Positions 8,306 through 14,692 of a stretch of DNA of 24,294 bases are shown here, one piece after another. Location: contig CALDQY010000049.1 in the NCBI GenBank assembly GCA_937911445.1, forward strand, positions 1 through 24,294, in the 5' to 3' direction. The position numbers were made by a program, and so were the translations under genes. Below the pieces are notes generated by a model. It was given only the letters and a program-made list of their open reading frames with translations, searched no databases and was not told the DNA's origin. The first letter of the stretch is position 1, and each line of letters begins with the position of its first letter. Source of the DNA: an uncultured Rhodobiaceae bacterium (GTDB lineage: Archaea; Thermoplasmatota; Poseidoniia; Poseidoniales; Poseidoniaceae).

Positions 8306-10123
8306 TCACTGATTGTTCGCCGCTTCGTCTGATTGTGGCGTGATGAGAACATCGTCCGAGGAGCGTTCAATGATTGGTAGTTCAGCGATTGATAATGAAG
8401 GAAGAACATGAACTGTACAGGTATTACCACATGCAGGGGCGAGGTAATCCTCTCCTTGATCGCTCAAAACGAATCGAATGCCGTGACCGGCCGGCAAGAG
8501 TGCATCAATCGCTTGGAATTCCATCAACATGGTGATCTCTTGGCCCGGCACAACGGTTTGTGCCTCATATCCACCCGCGTGATAACGCACATCCATCGTT
8601 GCATGGCCGAGTCGTAGTCCAGTCTCGGCATCTTGCATTTCCACAAAGATTTGTCCGCCATCAAAGGTCGGAACTGCTGAAAGGTGAATTGTTGCTAAAC
8701 CAGCGATGTGGAGGTCATCGGTTTCGCTTAATGCGGAACATTCCACAGTCACCGATTGTCCCCCGCCAACAACAGGAGCTCCCCCTCCAACGAATGCTCC
8801 ATCGTTGGTGCAATCGCTCAAATCGAGTTGTAGGCGCTCAACATCAGCAGGTGGCCATGTCTCCTCAATTCTCCATTGACCATCGTTTCGTTGGACTTGG
8901 GCATGCAATGCTGGCTTCTCACCGACACCTTTCAGATAGTACTCCATCCATTCGAACAAGTCTTGACCCCAGTCCCACCGTGTCATATTCTGAATGGCTT
9001 CACCGCCGTAACCTGAATCTTGGGCATTGTGTTTGGTCCATTGGTCGGGATAATTATGCTCCCATTGACCGATCATTCCAGCAACATCGTATCCATTGTC
9101 GATGTACTCCTGATACCAATTAACACCAGGAGGTCCACCAAAGACCATGTGAGGGTCGACGTTCCAATCCTGAAGGCCTTGAACCCAGTAGATGCTTCCA
9201 TTGTACTTGCCCAATGCCTTGTCGATGTGGCTTCGCTCATCGTAATAGTTGTCCATGTAAGGATCGAGCTCACCAAGCCCATAACGCGTCGGTCCTGCAA
9301 GGAATCCTTCTACCACGTCCCCGCACAAATTGTCAAGATCGTCGCCATCGTAATCGAGAATCGATCCCCCGTAATTGGAGTGCATCACCTGACTTCGTGC
9401 TTCTGCGCTACCGTTCTTGTAGAGGAGTGGTCCGAGTGCAGTTGTACCTGATATAGGAACGATGGTTTTCAGATACTGGCTGCCTTGTGCAGCAGCTTCC
9501 CATGCAGTTGCGCCTTCGTAGGATTTTCCATAGATGGCGACATGGCCATTGCTCCAATTCTGTGTGCCTAGCCATTCGACGGCCATGTGGATGCCAAGTC
9601 CTTCACCATCGCCACGATAGTCGAAACATCCCGTGCTCTCTTCGGTTGCAAATACAGCCACCTGTGCAAGAGCATAGCCATGTGGTACGAAGTTATCGTA
9701 AATGAATTCACCACGACCAGCACTAACTACGTTGGTTGGTGAAGATTGACTTCCTGGAGACCCGTAATCGAAATATGGGCTCACGACTGCAATGACTGGG
9801 ACTTGTTCACCTTCTTCTGTGTTGGATGGCAACCAATACGATAGATGCACCTCAGCGGTATTCGGCCCACCTTCCCAAGTGCCTGATGTGTCGACCTCGA
9901 TGTTGACTTCTTGAACAGGCAGCGGTTCGTATGGTCCATCCTCAAGCACCCGAGAGTAGGAACCTGTCCAGTTCCATTCGAGCATATGCCGTTCGTAGAT
10001 GTCTGGATATGTTTCAACAACTGTCTCTTCCGAAGATGGAGTTGAATTTCCAAAGCATCCTGAGAGCGTCATGCTGAGCATCATCGCCACGAGAAGAACG
10101 GCCAATCCACTCCTCCTCGCCAT
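8306..10123 (-). CDS. Secreted lipoprotein hydrolase, S15/CocE (Xaa-Pro dipeptidyl-peptidase-like)
   Basis: Predicted exported alpha/beta hydrolase, 605 aa, acting at the outer face of the membrane. A basic N-terminus and hydrophobic core lead to the lipobox LSGC (20-23), followed by a Ser/Thr/Glu-rich linker. The catalytic domain shows the nucleophile in GKSYEG (Ser201), Asp319 in GLQDWNVDP and His356 in GQWEHNYP, matching peptidase family S15 and cocaine-esterase-like enzymes. The C-terminal third (about 410-600) fits the X-Pro dipeptidyl-peptidase C-terminal beta-sandwich. A Shine-Dalgarno GAGGGT lies about five bases upstream of the ATG. Likely job: releasing dipeptides or cleaving esters/amides from dissolved organic matter, agreeing with the peptide-degrading lifestyle inferred for Marine Group II. 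Peptidase versus esterase activity cannot be decided from sequence alone. Confidence 0.92.
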   Translation of the reverse strand: MARRSGLAVLLVAMMLSMTLSGCFGNSTPSSEETVVETYPDIYERHMLEWNWTGSYSRVLEDGPYEPLPVQEVNIEVDTSGTWEGGPNTAEVHLSYWLPSNTEEGEQVPVIAVVSPYFDYGSPGSQSSPTNVVSAGRGEFIYDNFVPHGYALAQVAVFATEESTGCFDYRGDGEGLGIHMAVEWLGTQNWSNGHVAIYGKSYEGATAWEAAAQGSQYLKTIVPISGTTALGPLLYKNGSAEARSQVMHSNYGGSILDYDGDDLDNLCGDVVEGFLAGPTRYGLGELDPYMDNYYDERSHIDKALGKYNGSIYWVQGLQDWNVDPHMVFGGPPGVNWYQEYIDNGYDVAGMIGQWEHNYPDQWTKHNAQDSGYGGEAIQNMTRWDWGQDLFEWMEYYLKGVGEKPALHAQVQRNDGQWRIEETWPPADVERLQLDLSDCTNDGAFVGGGAPVVGGGQSVTVECSALSETDDLHIAGLATIHLSAVPTFDGGQIFVEMQDAETGLRLGHATMDVRYHAGGYEAQTVVPGQEITMLMEFQAIDALLPAGHGIRFVLSDQGEDYLAPACGNTCTVHVLPSLSIAELPIIERSSDDVLITPQSDEAANNQ

Positions 10124-10152
10124 GTTCTACCCTCGATGTGGTGACATAAACG

Positions 10153-10173
10153 GTTTGCGTCTTTTCCGCAAAC
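10153..10173. promoter_or_regulatory. Inverted repeat between divergent hydrolase and pyrF genes
   Basis: GTTTGCG (10153-10159) and CGCAAAC (10167-10173) form a perfect 7-base inverted repeat with a 7-base spacer, in the 80 bp region between two divergent genes. A TATA-like CATAAA (10145-10150) lies directly beside it. The arrangement fits a dimeric repressor or activator site serving one or both promoters; an RNA hairpin in a leader is the alternative. Confidence 0.4.
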
Positions 10174-10203
10174 TATGATTGGTGGCAATGCTTGGGGTTG
10201 AGC

Positions 10204-10998
10204 ATGGAGGCAAGCGAAGCATGGGGCGTTCGTTGGGATGCCTCGACCTTGCCTATGGCAAAAACGTTCATGCAAGTCGCATGTCGAAAAAAGAGCTTGG
10301 TTTGCCTCGCTGCCGATCGATACACAATGGCTGAATTGTTTGACCTGCTCGAGGCTGTGGGCGCTTCCATTGCAGCATTAAAGACACACGTCGACCTCAT
10401 CGATGATTGGAATATGGAAGAATGGAAGCGTTTCTGTGAACGTGCTCAAGCATTGGACCTTCTCATCTTTGAGGACCGGAAATTTGCAGACATTGGGAAA
10501 ATTTCCCGTAAGCAAATGAGTGGAATCTACAACATCAAAGAGTGGGGTGACCTTGTGACAGCCCATCTCATTAGTGGACCGGATATCGTCGACGGGTTGC
10601 AAGCAGCATGGGCCGATGCATCAAGAGAAGGAGGCGTTTTACTGCTCGCACAAATGTCGAGTCGCGGCAATCTTCTTGATTCTAAGTACACTTCTACGGT
10701 TGTCGAAGCAGGGCGAGTTCATCCCGGGGTGTTTGGGTTTATTGGAAACGGATCCAATCCTGAATCTGTGCGTGAATTGCGTTCGAAGGTTGGCGAAGGC
10801 AAGATGATTTGGACGCCCGGAGTGAATCTTGCGACTGGTGACGGAGAGATGGGTCAACGATATGGCGACCCATACGAAGCGGTCATGGCTGGATCAGATT
10901 GCATTATCGTTGGATCCGGAATCCATGGGTCGAGTGACCCTACTGCTGCTGCTGCTGCATATGCAGAAGCTTCGTGGAAAGCGTTACTGGAGCGATGA
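10204..10998 (+). CDS. pyrF: Orotidine-5'-phosphate decarboxylase, eukaryotic (URA3-like) type
   Basis: Catalyses OMP to UMP, the last step of de novo pyrimidine synthesis. The 264 residues follow the eukaryotic URA3/UMPS pattern rather than the shorter archaeal form: CLAADRY (34-40), LKTHVD (59-64), the catalytic IFEDRKFADIG (88-98, with Asp91, Lys93 and Asp96), LLAQMSS (147-153), WTPGVN (203-208) and GQRY (217-220, matching the Gln and Tyr of the phosphate gripper). The arginine that normally closes on the phosphate (VGRG in yeast) is replaced by Ser238 in VGSGIH, an unusual change. The ATG at 10204 is used; a TTG at 10192 would add four residues and an ATG at 10258 would cut the N-terminal helix. 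The stop overlaps the next start (ATGA). Confidence 0.94.
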   Translation: MEASEAWGVRWDASTLPMAKTFMQVACRKKSLVCLAADRYTMAELFDLLEAVGASIAALKTHVDLIDDWNMEEWKRFCERAQALDLLIFEDRKFADIGKISRKQMSGIYNIKEWGDLVTAHLISGPDIVDGLQAAWADASREGGVLLLAQMSSRGNLLDSKYTSTVVEAGRVHPGVFGFIGNGSNPESVRELRSKVGEGKMIWTPGVNLATGDGEMGQRYGDPYEAVMAGSDCIIVGSGIHGSSDPTAAAAAYAEASWKALLER

Positions 10999-11261
10999 AC
11001 TTGGAAGCGTTTCTGTTTCTAGTTGGCCTTTTCCTGTTCGCAGGATTGCTCGCACTGCTGTATTGGGGCTATTGGAATGCCCGTAAATTGGACCGTCAAA
11101 TCCTGCAGGGTGACCCTTCTCTCCTCACAACAAACACCTACCAACGAGAACAGGTCATCCAAGCCCCTCACGGTTCGACCATCATGGAAGGACAAATCGT
11201 TCAATTACCAGGTCAATACGTGCAACCGATTCAGGTTCAACACAATCGATTACAACAGTGA
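10995..11261 (+). CDS. Small single-pass membrane protein
   Basis: Eighty-eight residues: a strongly hydrophobic segment (about 5-27, ending LALLYWGYW) followed by a basic stretch (NARKLDRQ) and a polar Gln-rich tail. It has no family I recognise. The ATG overlaps the pyrF stop (ATGA), so it is probably translated by coupling with pyrF. Positive residues after the helix suggest an outside N-terminus and a cytoplasmic tail. Its last 12 bases overlap the convergent receiver-protein gene. The tail with repeated Gln-Val/Pro (for example QLPGQYVQPIQVQ) looks disordered. Function unknown. Confidence 0.75.
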   Translation: MNLEAFLFLVGLFLFAGLLALLYWGYWNARKLDRQILQGDPSLLTTNTYQREQVIQAPHGSTIMEGQIVQLPGQYVQPIQVQHNRLQQ

Positions 11262-11915
11262 ATCAAGGTATCCTTGCTGATAAGCAATACCAACACAAAT
11301 CCCCACGAGAACGACGAAAAACACAAGTTTTCTGCCACGTTTTTTCGGACGACCGACTTCAATAAGTTCCGATTCGATTGTGGGTAGTTCTGCAACTGGT
11401 GGAAGAGATTCAAGAGGAGGGAGCTCAGCAAGAGGAGGGAGTTGAGTTTCGTCCGGTTGTGGCTTGATGCGATCCTCAGGGTACAATTCATCAAGGTCCT
11501 CAAGACCAGGAGCTTCGGGAATAGGCCCGAGAACTTGGTCCCATATTTCATCCAATTGTGCTTGACTGACTGGTTTAGCAAGCCAACCTACGGCTCCAGC
11601 TGAGTATGTTGCATGAACGGCTAGTTCCCGAAGGCGATTTGGGGCGATGAAGAGAATGCGTGAGTCGCCTCCATGCTCGCGCATTTCTAAGGCTGCAAGA
11701 TGGCCATCGAGTGAAGGAATGTCTAGGGACATGACGACAAGTTCCGGATCGAGCTTGATGTATTCGTCAACAGCAAGATCGCCATCTTCGCAGACTTGTG
11801 TCGCAAATCCTCGTTTCTTGAACACTTCACGCAAGCGCATAATCGACATCTGATTGTTGTCAACAATCAACACAGTCGGTGCTTCATCTGAGGAGACTTC
11901 ACTGACGTAAGACAT
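11250..11915 (-). CDS. Membrane-anchored degenerate response-regulator receiver protein
   Basis: CheY-like receiver domain (about 13-130), then a Pro/Leu/Glu-rich linker with repeated LPPL/ELP units (about 158-182), a basic patch (RPKKRGRK) and one C-terminal hydrophobic helix (about 197-212), 221 aa in all. The receiver keeps VLIVDNN (Asp19) and the switch lysine in LAKP (Lys114). The phospho-acceptor position falls on Ser63 in MSLDIPSLDG, and the conserved Thr/Ser falls on Ile90 (FIAP). It therefore probably does not undergo normal phosphotransfer and may be a structural or allosteric pseudo-receiver tethered to the membrane. No DNA-binding output domain is present. An in-frame TTG at 11924 would add three residues. 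No histidine kinase gene is nearby. Confidence 0.85.
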   Translation of the reverse strand: MSYVSEVSSDEAPTVLIVDNNQMSIMRLREVFKKRGFATQVCEDGDLAVDEYIKLDPELVVMSLDIPSLDGHLAALEMREHGGDSRILFIAPNRLRELAVHATYSAGAVGWLAKPVSQAQLDEIWDQVLGPIPEAPGLEDLDELYPEDRIKPQPDETQLPPLAELPPLESLPPVAELPTIESELIEVGRPKKRGRKLVFFVVLVGICVGIAYQQGYLDSLL

Positions 11916-11979
11916 CGCGACCAATTCTTCTGAAACAATCCTTGCTCATCAATCAACCGATGAAATGATTGGAATTCGG

Positions 11980-12336
11980 TCATTCTTCGCTTGAAACGTC
12001 TTCGACCGGCCCTTCTCGTGGATTTTCGAATGTTTGACGGACGTTTTCCATGTTCGCCTCTTCTTCTTCCATTCGCTTCTTACGCTTTGGCGCTTGCATG
12101 AATTGCATCTGTAGTTCACTAATGACACCTTTCAGCATCGCATCGGCAGATGCATCGAGATTCCCTTTGGTTTTGTTTTGCAACATCCGGAGAATATCGA
12201 TGATGTCCTTTGCCTCAGAGAAATTGAATTGAAGCCCACCGGCAGGATGTTCCAAGAGTCCGAGATTGGCCATAGCAGAGCGTTGAAACATGTGAACGAC
12301 GGTAAAAAACGTCTCAGTTTCTTTGTCTTCAAACAT
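11980..12336 (-). CDS. DUF1844-family protein
   Basis: 118 aa. Residues about 8-78 match the DUF1844 pattern as I know it: FFTVVHMFQRSAMANLG, the EAKDIIDILRML segment and NKTKGNLDASADAML. The remaining tail is charged (KRKKRMEEEE, then acidic), probably disordered. There is no signal peptide or membrane segment. The gene starts 9 bp after ftsY with a strong Shine-Dalgarno (GAGGGAG) before the ATG, so it belongs to the rpl18a-pfdA-ftsY operon. DUF1844 proteins are small and mostly known from bacteria; their role is unknown. The place behind the SRP receptor hints at a link to ribosome or membrane targeting, which is inference. Confidence 0.85.
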   Translation of the reverse strand: MFEDKETETFFTVVHMFQRSAMANLGLLEHPAGGLQFNFSEAKDIIDILRMLQNKTKGNLDASADAMLKGVISELQMQFMQAPKRKKRMEEEEANMENVRQTFENPREGPVEDVSSEE

Positions 12337-12345
12337 GATTCTCCC

Positions 12346-13710
12346 TCATGAAAACATCTCGTTCAACAACCAATCAGGATCGAACTGGAGGAGGTCGTCG
12401 TACCCTTGACCCACGCCTGCGAAGACGATCGGCCTTCCCGTTGCAAAGGCGATTGAAAGGCCTGCACCCCCTTTCGCATCCGTATCCATCTTCGAAAGAA
12501 CGGCTCCATCAAAGCGCATCATCTCTTGGAACATCTTGGCTTGATCGACTGCATCGTTGCCTGCAAGTGCATCACCAACAAAGAGAACGAGGTGTGGATT
12601 GGCGACTCTTCGAACCTTTTCAAGCTCCTTCATGAGGTTCGTTTTGTTCTGCATTCTTCCTGCTGTATCAACCAGAACAACGTCGATGTTCTTCGCCTTC
12701 GCCGATTCAATCGCGTCGCGAGCAATGGCTGCAGCATCGCCACCACGCTGACTCGAAACACATCGGATTCCCAAGTTCTCACAATGCGATTCAAGTTGTT
12801 GGATTGCTCCAGCTCGGAATGTATCGCCTGCTGCTGCAATAACAGAGTGGCCGTTCGACTGCAATCTGTTCGCAATTTTTGCAGCAGTGGTTGTTTTCCC
12901 AGTCCCATTGACACCTACAAGCATGACGACAACGGGCGCGTCGCCCTGATCCAGGTAGGATTGAACTGAAGCATCGAAATCCCAATATCCTGCTGAAAGA
13001 AGATTGCGAAGTGCACGCTTGAGTGCTGCTTCGAGAACCTTCGCAAGTTCTGCACCACGTCGCAATCGCGCACCAACGAGACTTTTACGCAATGCAACGA
13101 GAACAGATGTGACTGCTTCGCTCGAGATATCAGATTCAAGAAGCATCCATTCAAGTTCTTCGAGGAGATCGTCGAGGACTTTTCCAGCCTTGATGACTCG
13201 GCCACCTTGCTCAACAATTCCTCCACCAAGATCGATGGAAACTGAGCCGGCTTCAGTATCAATATCTGTAATTTTTGATGAGCCTCGAGGGGCGGCTTTC
13301 ACTTCCACGAGTTGCCGCCCTGTCGTCGTACGCATCATGGAGAGATCGACTTTCGAACCCTTTGGTTTTGCAACAGTTGTTGCTTTTCGCCGCTTCAGTT
13401 CCTTTGATCGTTGCTTTTCCAGCTTCTCAAGTCGCTTACGCTCTTTCTTTGAAAGAGTTACAGGGAGAGCGATGTCATCGTCCTCATCGTCCCAATCATC
13501 CCAGTCGTCATCCGAGGATTCAGCGACCGGTTCATCGAATCTTTCCTCTTCGATTTCAGGCACATCTTCTTCCCAATCTTCTTCCACGTGCTTGGATGAC
13601 TCGAGTGCTGCTGCGCCCTCTTCTGAATCTTCCATTGCAGTGAGAGCGTCAGAATCGACTTCTTCAGCGACCTCCTTCACGCGCTTCTTGAATCGGTCAA
13701 AGAGGCCCAT
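12346..13710 (-). CDS. ftsY: Signal recognition particle receptor FtsY
   Basis: SRP GTPase that docks SRP-ribosome complexes at the membrane. The 454 residues comprise a short basic N-terminus (MGLFDRFKKR), a long acidic region (about 14-80, many Asp/Glu/Trp), a Lys/Arg-rich helix (about 86-120), the N domain (about 175-250) and the G domain. GTPase motifs are GVNGTGKTTT (266-275), the insertion-box GDTFRAGA (295-302), DTAGR (348-352) and SKMDTDAKGG (406-415); the closing motif near 430-437 is AGVGQGYD. The Ser in SKMD replaces the usual Thr. The acidic A-domain is longer than in many archaeal FtsY proteins. Its ATG has GGTGAG just upstream; it follows prefoldin alpha by 8 bp and precedes DUF1844 by 9 bp. 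Confidence 0.97.
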   Translation of the reverse strand: MGLFDRFKKRVKEVAEEVDSDALTAMEDSEEGAAALESSKHVEEDWEEDVPEIEEERFDEPVAESSDDDWDDWDDEDDDIALPVTLSKKERKRLEKLEKQRSKELKRRKATTVAKPKGSKVDLSMMRTTTGRQLVEVKAAPRGSSKITDIDTEAGSVSIDLGGGIVEQGGRVIKAGKVLDDLLEELEWMLLESDISSEAVTSVLVALRKSLVGARLRRGAELAKVLEAALKRALRNLLSAGYWDFDASVQSYLDQGDAPVVVMLVGVNGTGKTTTAAKIANRLQSNGHSVIAAAGDTFRAGAIQQLESHCENLGIRCVSSQRGGDAAAIARDAIESAKAKNIDVVLVDTAGRMQNKTNLMKELEKVRRVANPHLVLFVGDALAGNDAVDQAKMFQEMMRFDGAVLSKMDTDAKGGAGLSIAFATGRPIVFAGVGQGYDDLLQFDPDWLLNEMFS

Positions 13711-13718
13711 GTTCTCAC

Positions 13719-14267
13719 CTAATCATCCAAGGTTAGTTCGTTGCCGAACATGCCCCCTCTGCGTCGCTTTGGCTTCGATGCTGGTGTCTCTGCTGCTTCG
13801 GGCTGTGATTCGGTTTCGTTCACAGCTGTGGATGGTTCGGGTTGGGTTTGTGCTTCTGCTGCTGCAGTAAAGGATTGAGCCAGTGTGGTGATTGTAGCCT
13901 CAAGTTGTTGGCTTTGTGATTGAAGGCTTTCAAGGAGTGTCCCCAATTCTTCCATTCGTTCTCGAGTAAGTGATGCCGCATCCGACCAAGTTCGTTCACC
14001 AAAGATACCACTCCCGAGATCAACGATGGTGGTTCCTTCTCCGCCACCAGGGTGTTGACAGGTGAGCGTTACACCGGCTCCAATGGAGACATGCATTTTC
14101 ATTTCTGAATCGTGGTCTTTTTTCGACAGTGTTTCAAGAATGGTTGCCGTTACGTCGTGTTCTCCGAGAACATTGATGACCTGTTCGATTCGTTCTTGAA
14201 CTTCATGAAACCGTTCACGATTCATTTCAACGAGCCGTGCTGTTCGTTGAAGTTCAGATTGTTCCAC
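13719..14267 (-). CDS. pfdA: Prefoldin subunit alpha
   Basis: Subunit of the hexameric archaeal chaperone prefoldin (GimC), which passes unfolded proteins to the thermosome. The 182 residues show two coiled-coil helices (about 1-47 and 93-135) around a beta-hairpin region with SIGAGVTLTC and TTIVDLGSGIFGER. A C-terminal extension (about 136-182) is rich in Glu, Pro, Thr and Ala with a basic RRRGG end; it is longer than usual for the family. The start is GTG with GAGGCGG a few bases upstream. Position between rpl18a and ftsY is the conserved archaeal order and supports the call. Confidence 0.93.
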   Translation of the reverse strand: MEQSELQRTARLVEMNRERFHEVQERIEQVINVLGEHDVTATILETLSKKDHDSEMKMHVSIGAGVTLTCQHPGGGEGTTIVDLGSGIFGERTWSDAASLTRERMEELGTLLESLQSQSQQLEATITTLAQSFTAAAEAQTQPEPSTAVNETESQPEAAETPASKPKRRRGGMFGNELTLDD

Positions 14268-14323
14268 AAGACCGCCTCGTCAGCGCCTGTGGTGCGACCT
14301 TCATGAATGCGACGATGTTGCAA

Positions 14324-14596
14324 TCACTCTTCTTCGGCCACTGGAGCGATGGTGCCACCAGCAGCTGCGATTTCTTCACGGAAGTGATGAAGGACGCTTG
14401 GTTCGAGTGATGTTCTTGGATCGATTTCGCTGACCGAATTGATGTTAATTGCACGACGCGTTGCCTTGTGGCGAGAGCCAATAATCGAGTACACACGGTG
14501 CTCAGCATCGGCTTTTGAAGATGCTACAACATCGAGCGAGAATTTTTGTCGGAGACGACCGAACGGGGCTTGTCCATCAACACGGAAGGCCTTCAT
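14324..14596 (-). CDS. rpl18a: Large-subunit ribosomal protein L18Ae (LX/L20A)
   Basis: Ninety residues of the archaeal LX (L20A/L18Ae) ribosomal protein. The start MKAFRVDG, the central AEHRVYSIIGSRHKATRRAI and the INSVSEIDP segment match the family. A longer frame reaches 14692, but its extra 32 residues do not resemble LX and the TATA box at 14622-14627 would lie inside it, so the ATG at 14596 is chosen. The tail after residue 60 (about 30 residues, ending APVAEEE) extends beyond the compact LX fold. It is first in the operon with prefoldin alpha (56 bp downstream), ftsY and DUF1844. Confidence 0.93.
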   Translation of the reverse strand: MKAFRVDGQAPFGRLRQKFSLDVVASSKADAEHRVYSIIGSRHKATRRAININSVSEIDPRTSLEPSVLHHFREEIAAAGGTIAPVAEEE

Positions 14597-14621
14597 GAAT
14601 CCAAGGCGACTCGTTTCTTGA

Positions 14622-14627
14622 TTTAAA
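14622..14627 (-). promoter_or_regulatory. TATA box of the rpl18a-pfdA-ftsY-DUF1844 operon
   Basis: TTTAAA, followed by T on the transcribed strand, lies with its centre about 29 bases upstream of the rpl18a ATG. With archaeal TBP/TFB spacing of about 25-27 bases the transcript would begin within a few bases of the start codon, so a leaderless or nearly leaderless mRNA is predicted. No Shine-Dalgarno is visible before this ATG, in contrast to the three downstream genes, which agrees. Confidence 0.6.
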
Positions 14628-14692
14628 CGCGATGGTTGAGAGTTGGCGAGCGCATCGCGTGTTTCATCAACGTGGAAGAATAGCATAAGCAC

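Noticed and set aside
8560..9123. 187-codon open frame on the plus strand opposite the S15-like hydrolase
   Set aside because: The opposite strand carries catalytic motifs of the hydrolase; this frame has no recognisable domain.
11250..11924. Histidine kinase or DNA-binding response regulator
   Set aside because: There is only a receiver-like domain, linker and one helix; no kinase or helix-turn-helix part.
13004..13870. 288-codon open frame on the plus strand opposite ftsY and prefoldin alpha
   Set aside because: It is Ser/Arg-rich low-complexity antisense to clear FtsY and prefoldin motifs; a shadow of the acidic coding region.
14597..14692. N-terminal extension of rpl18a by 32 residues
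   Set aside because: The added residues do not look like LX, and the TATA box lies within this stretch.
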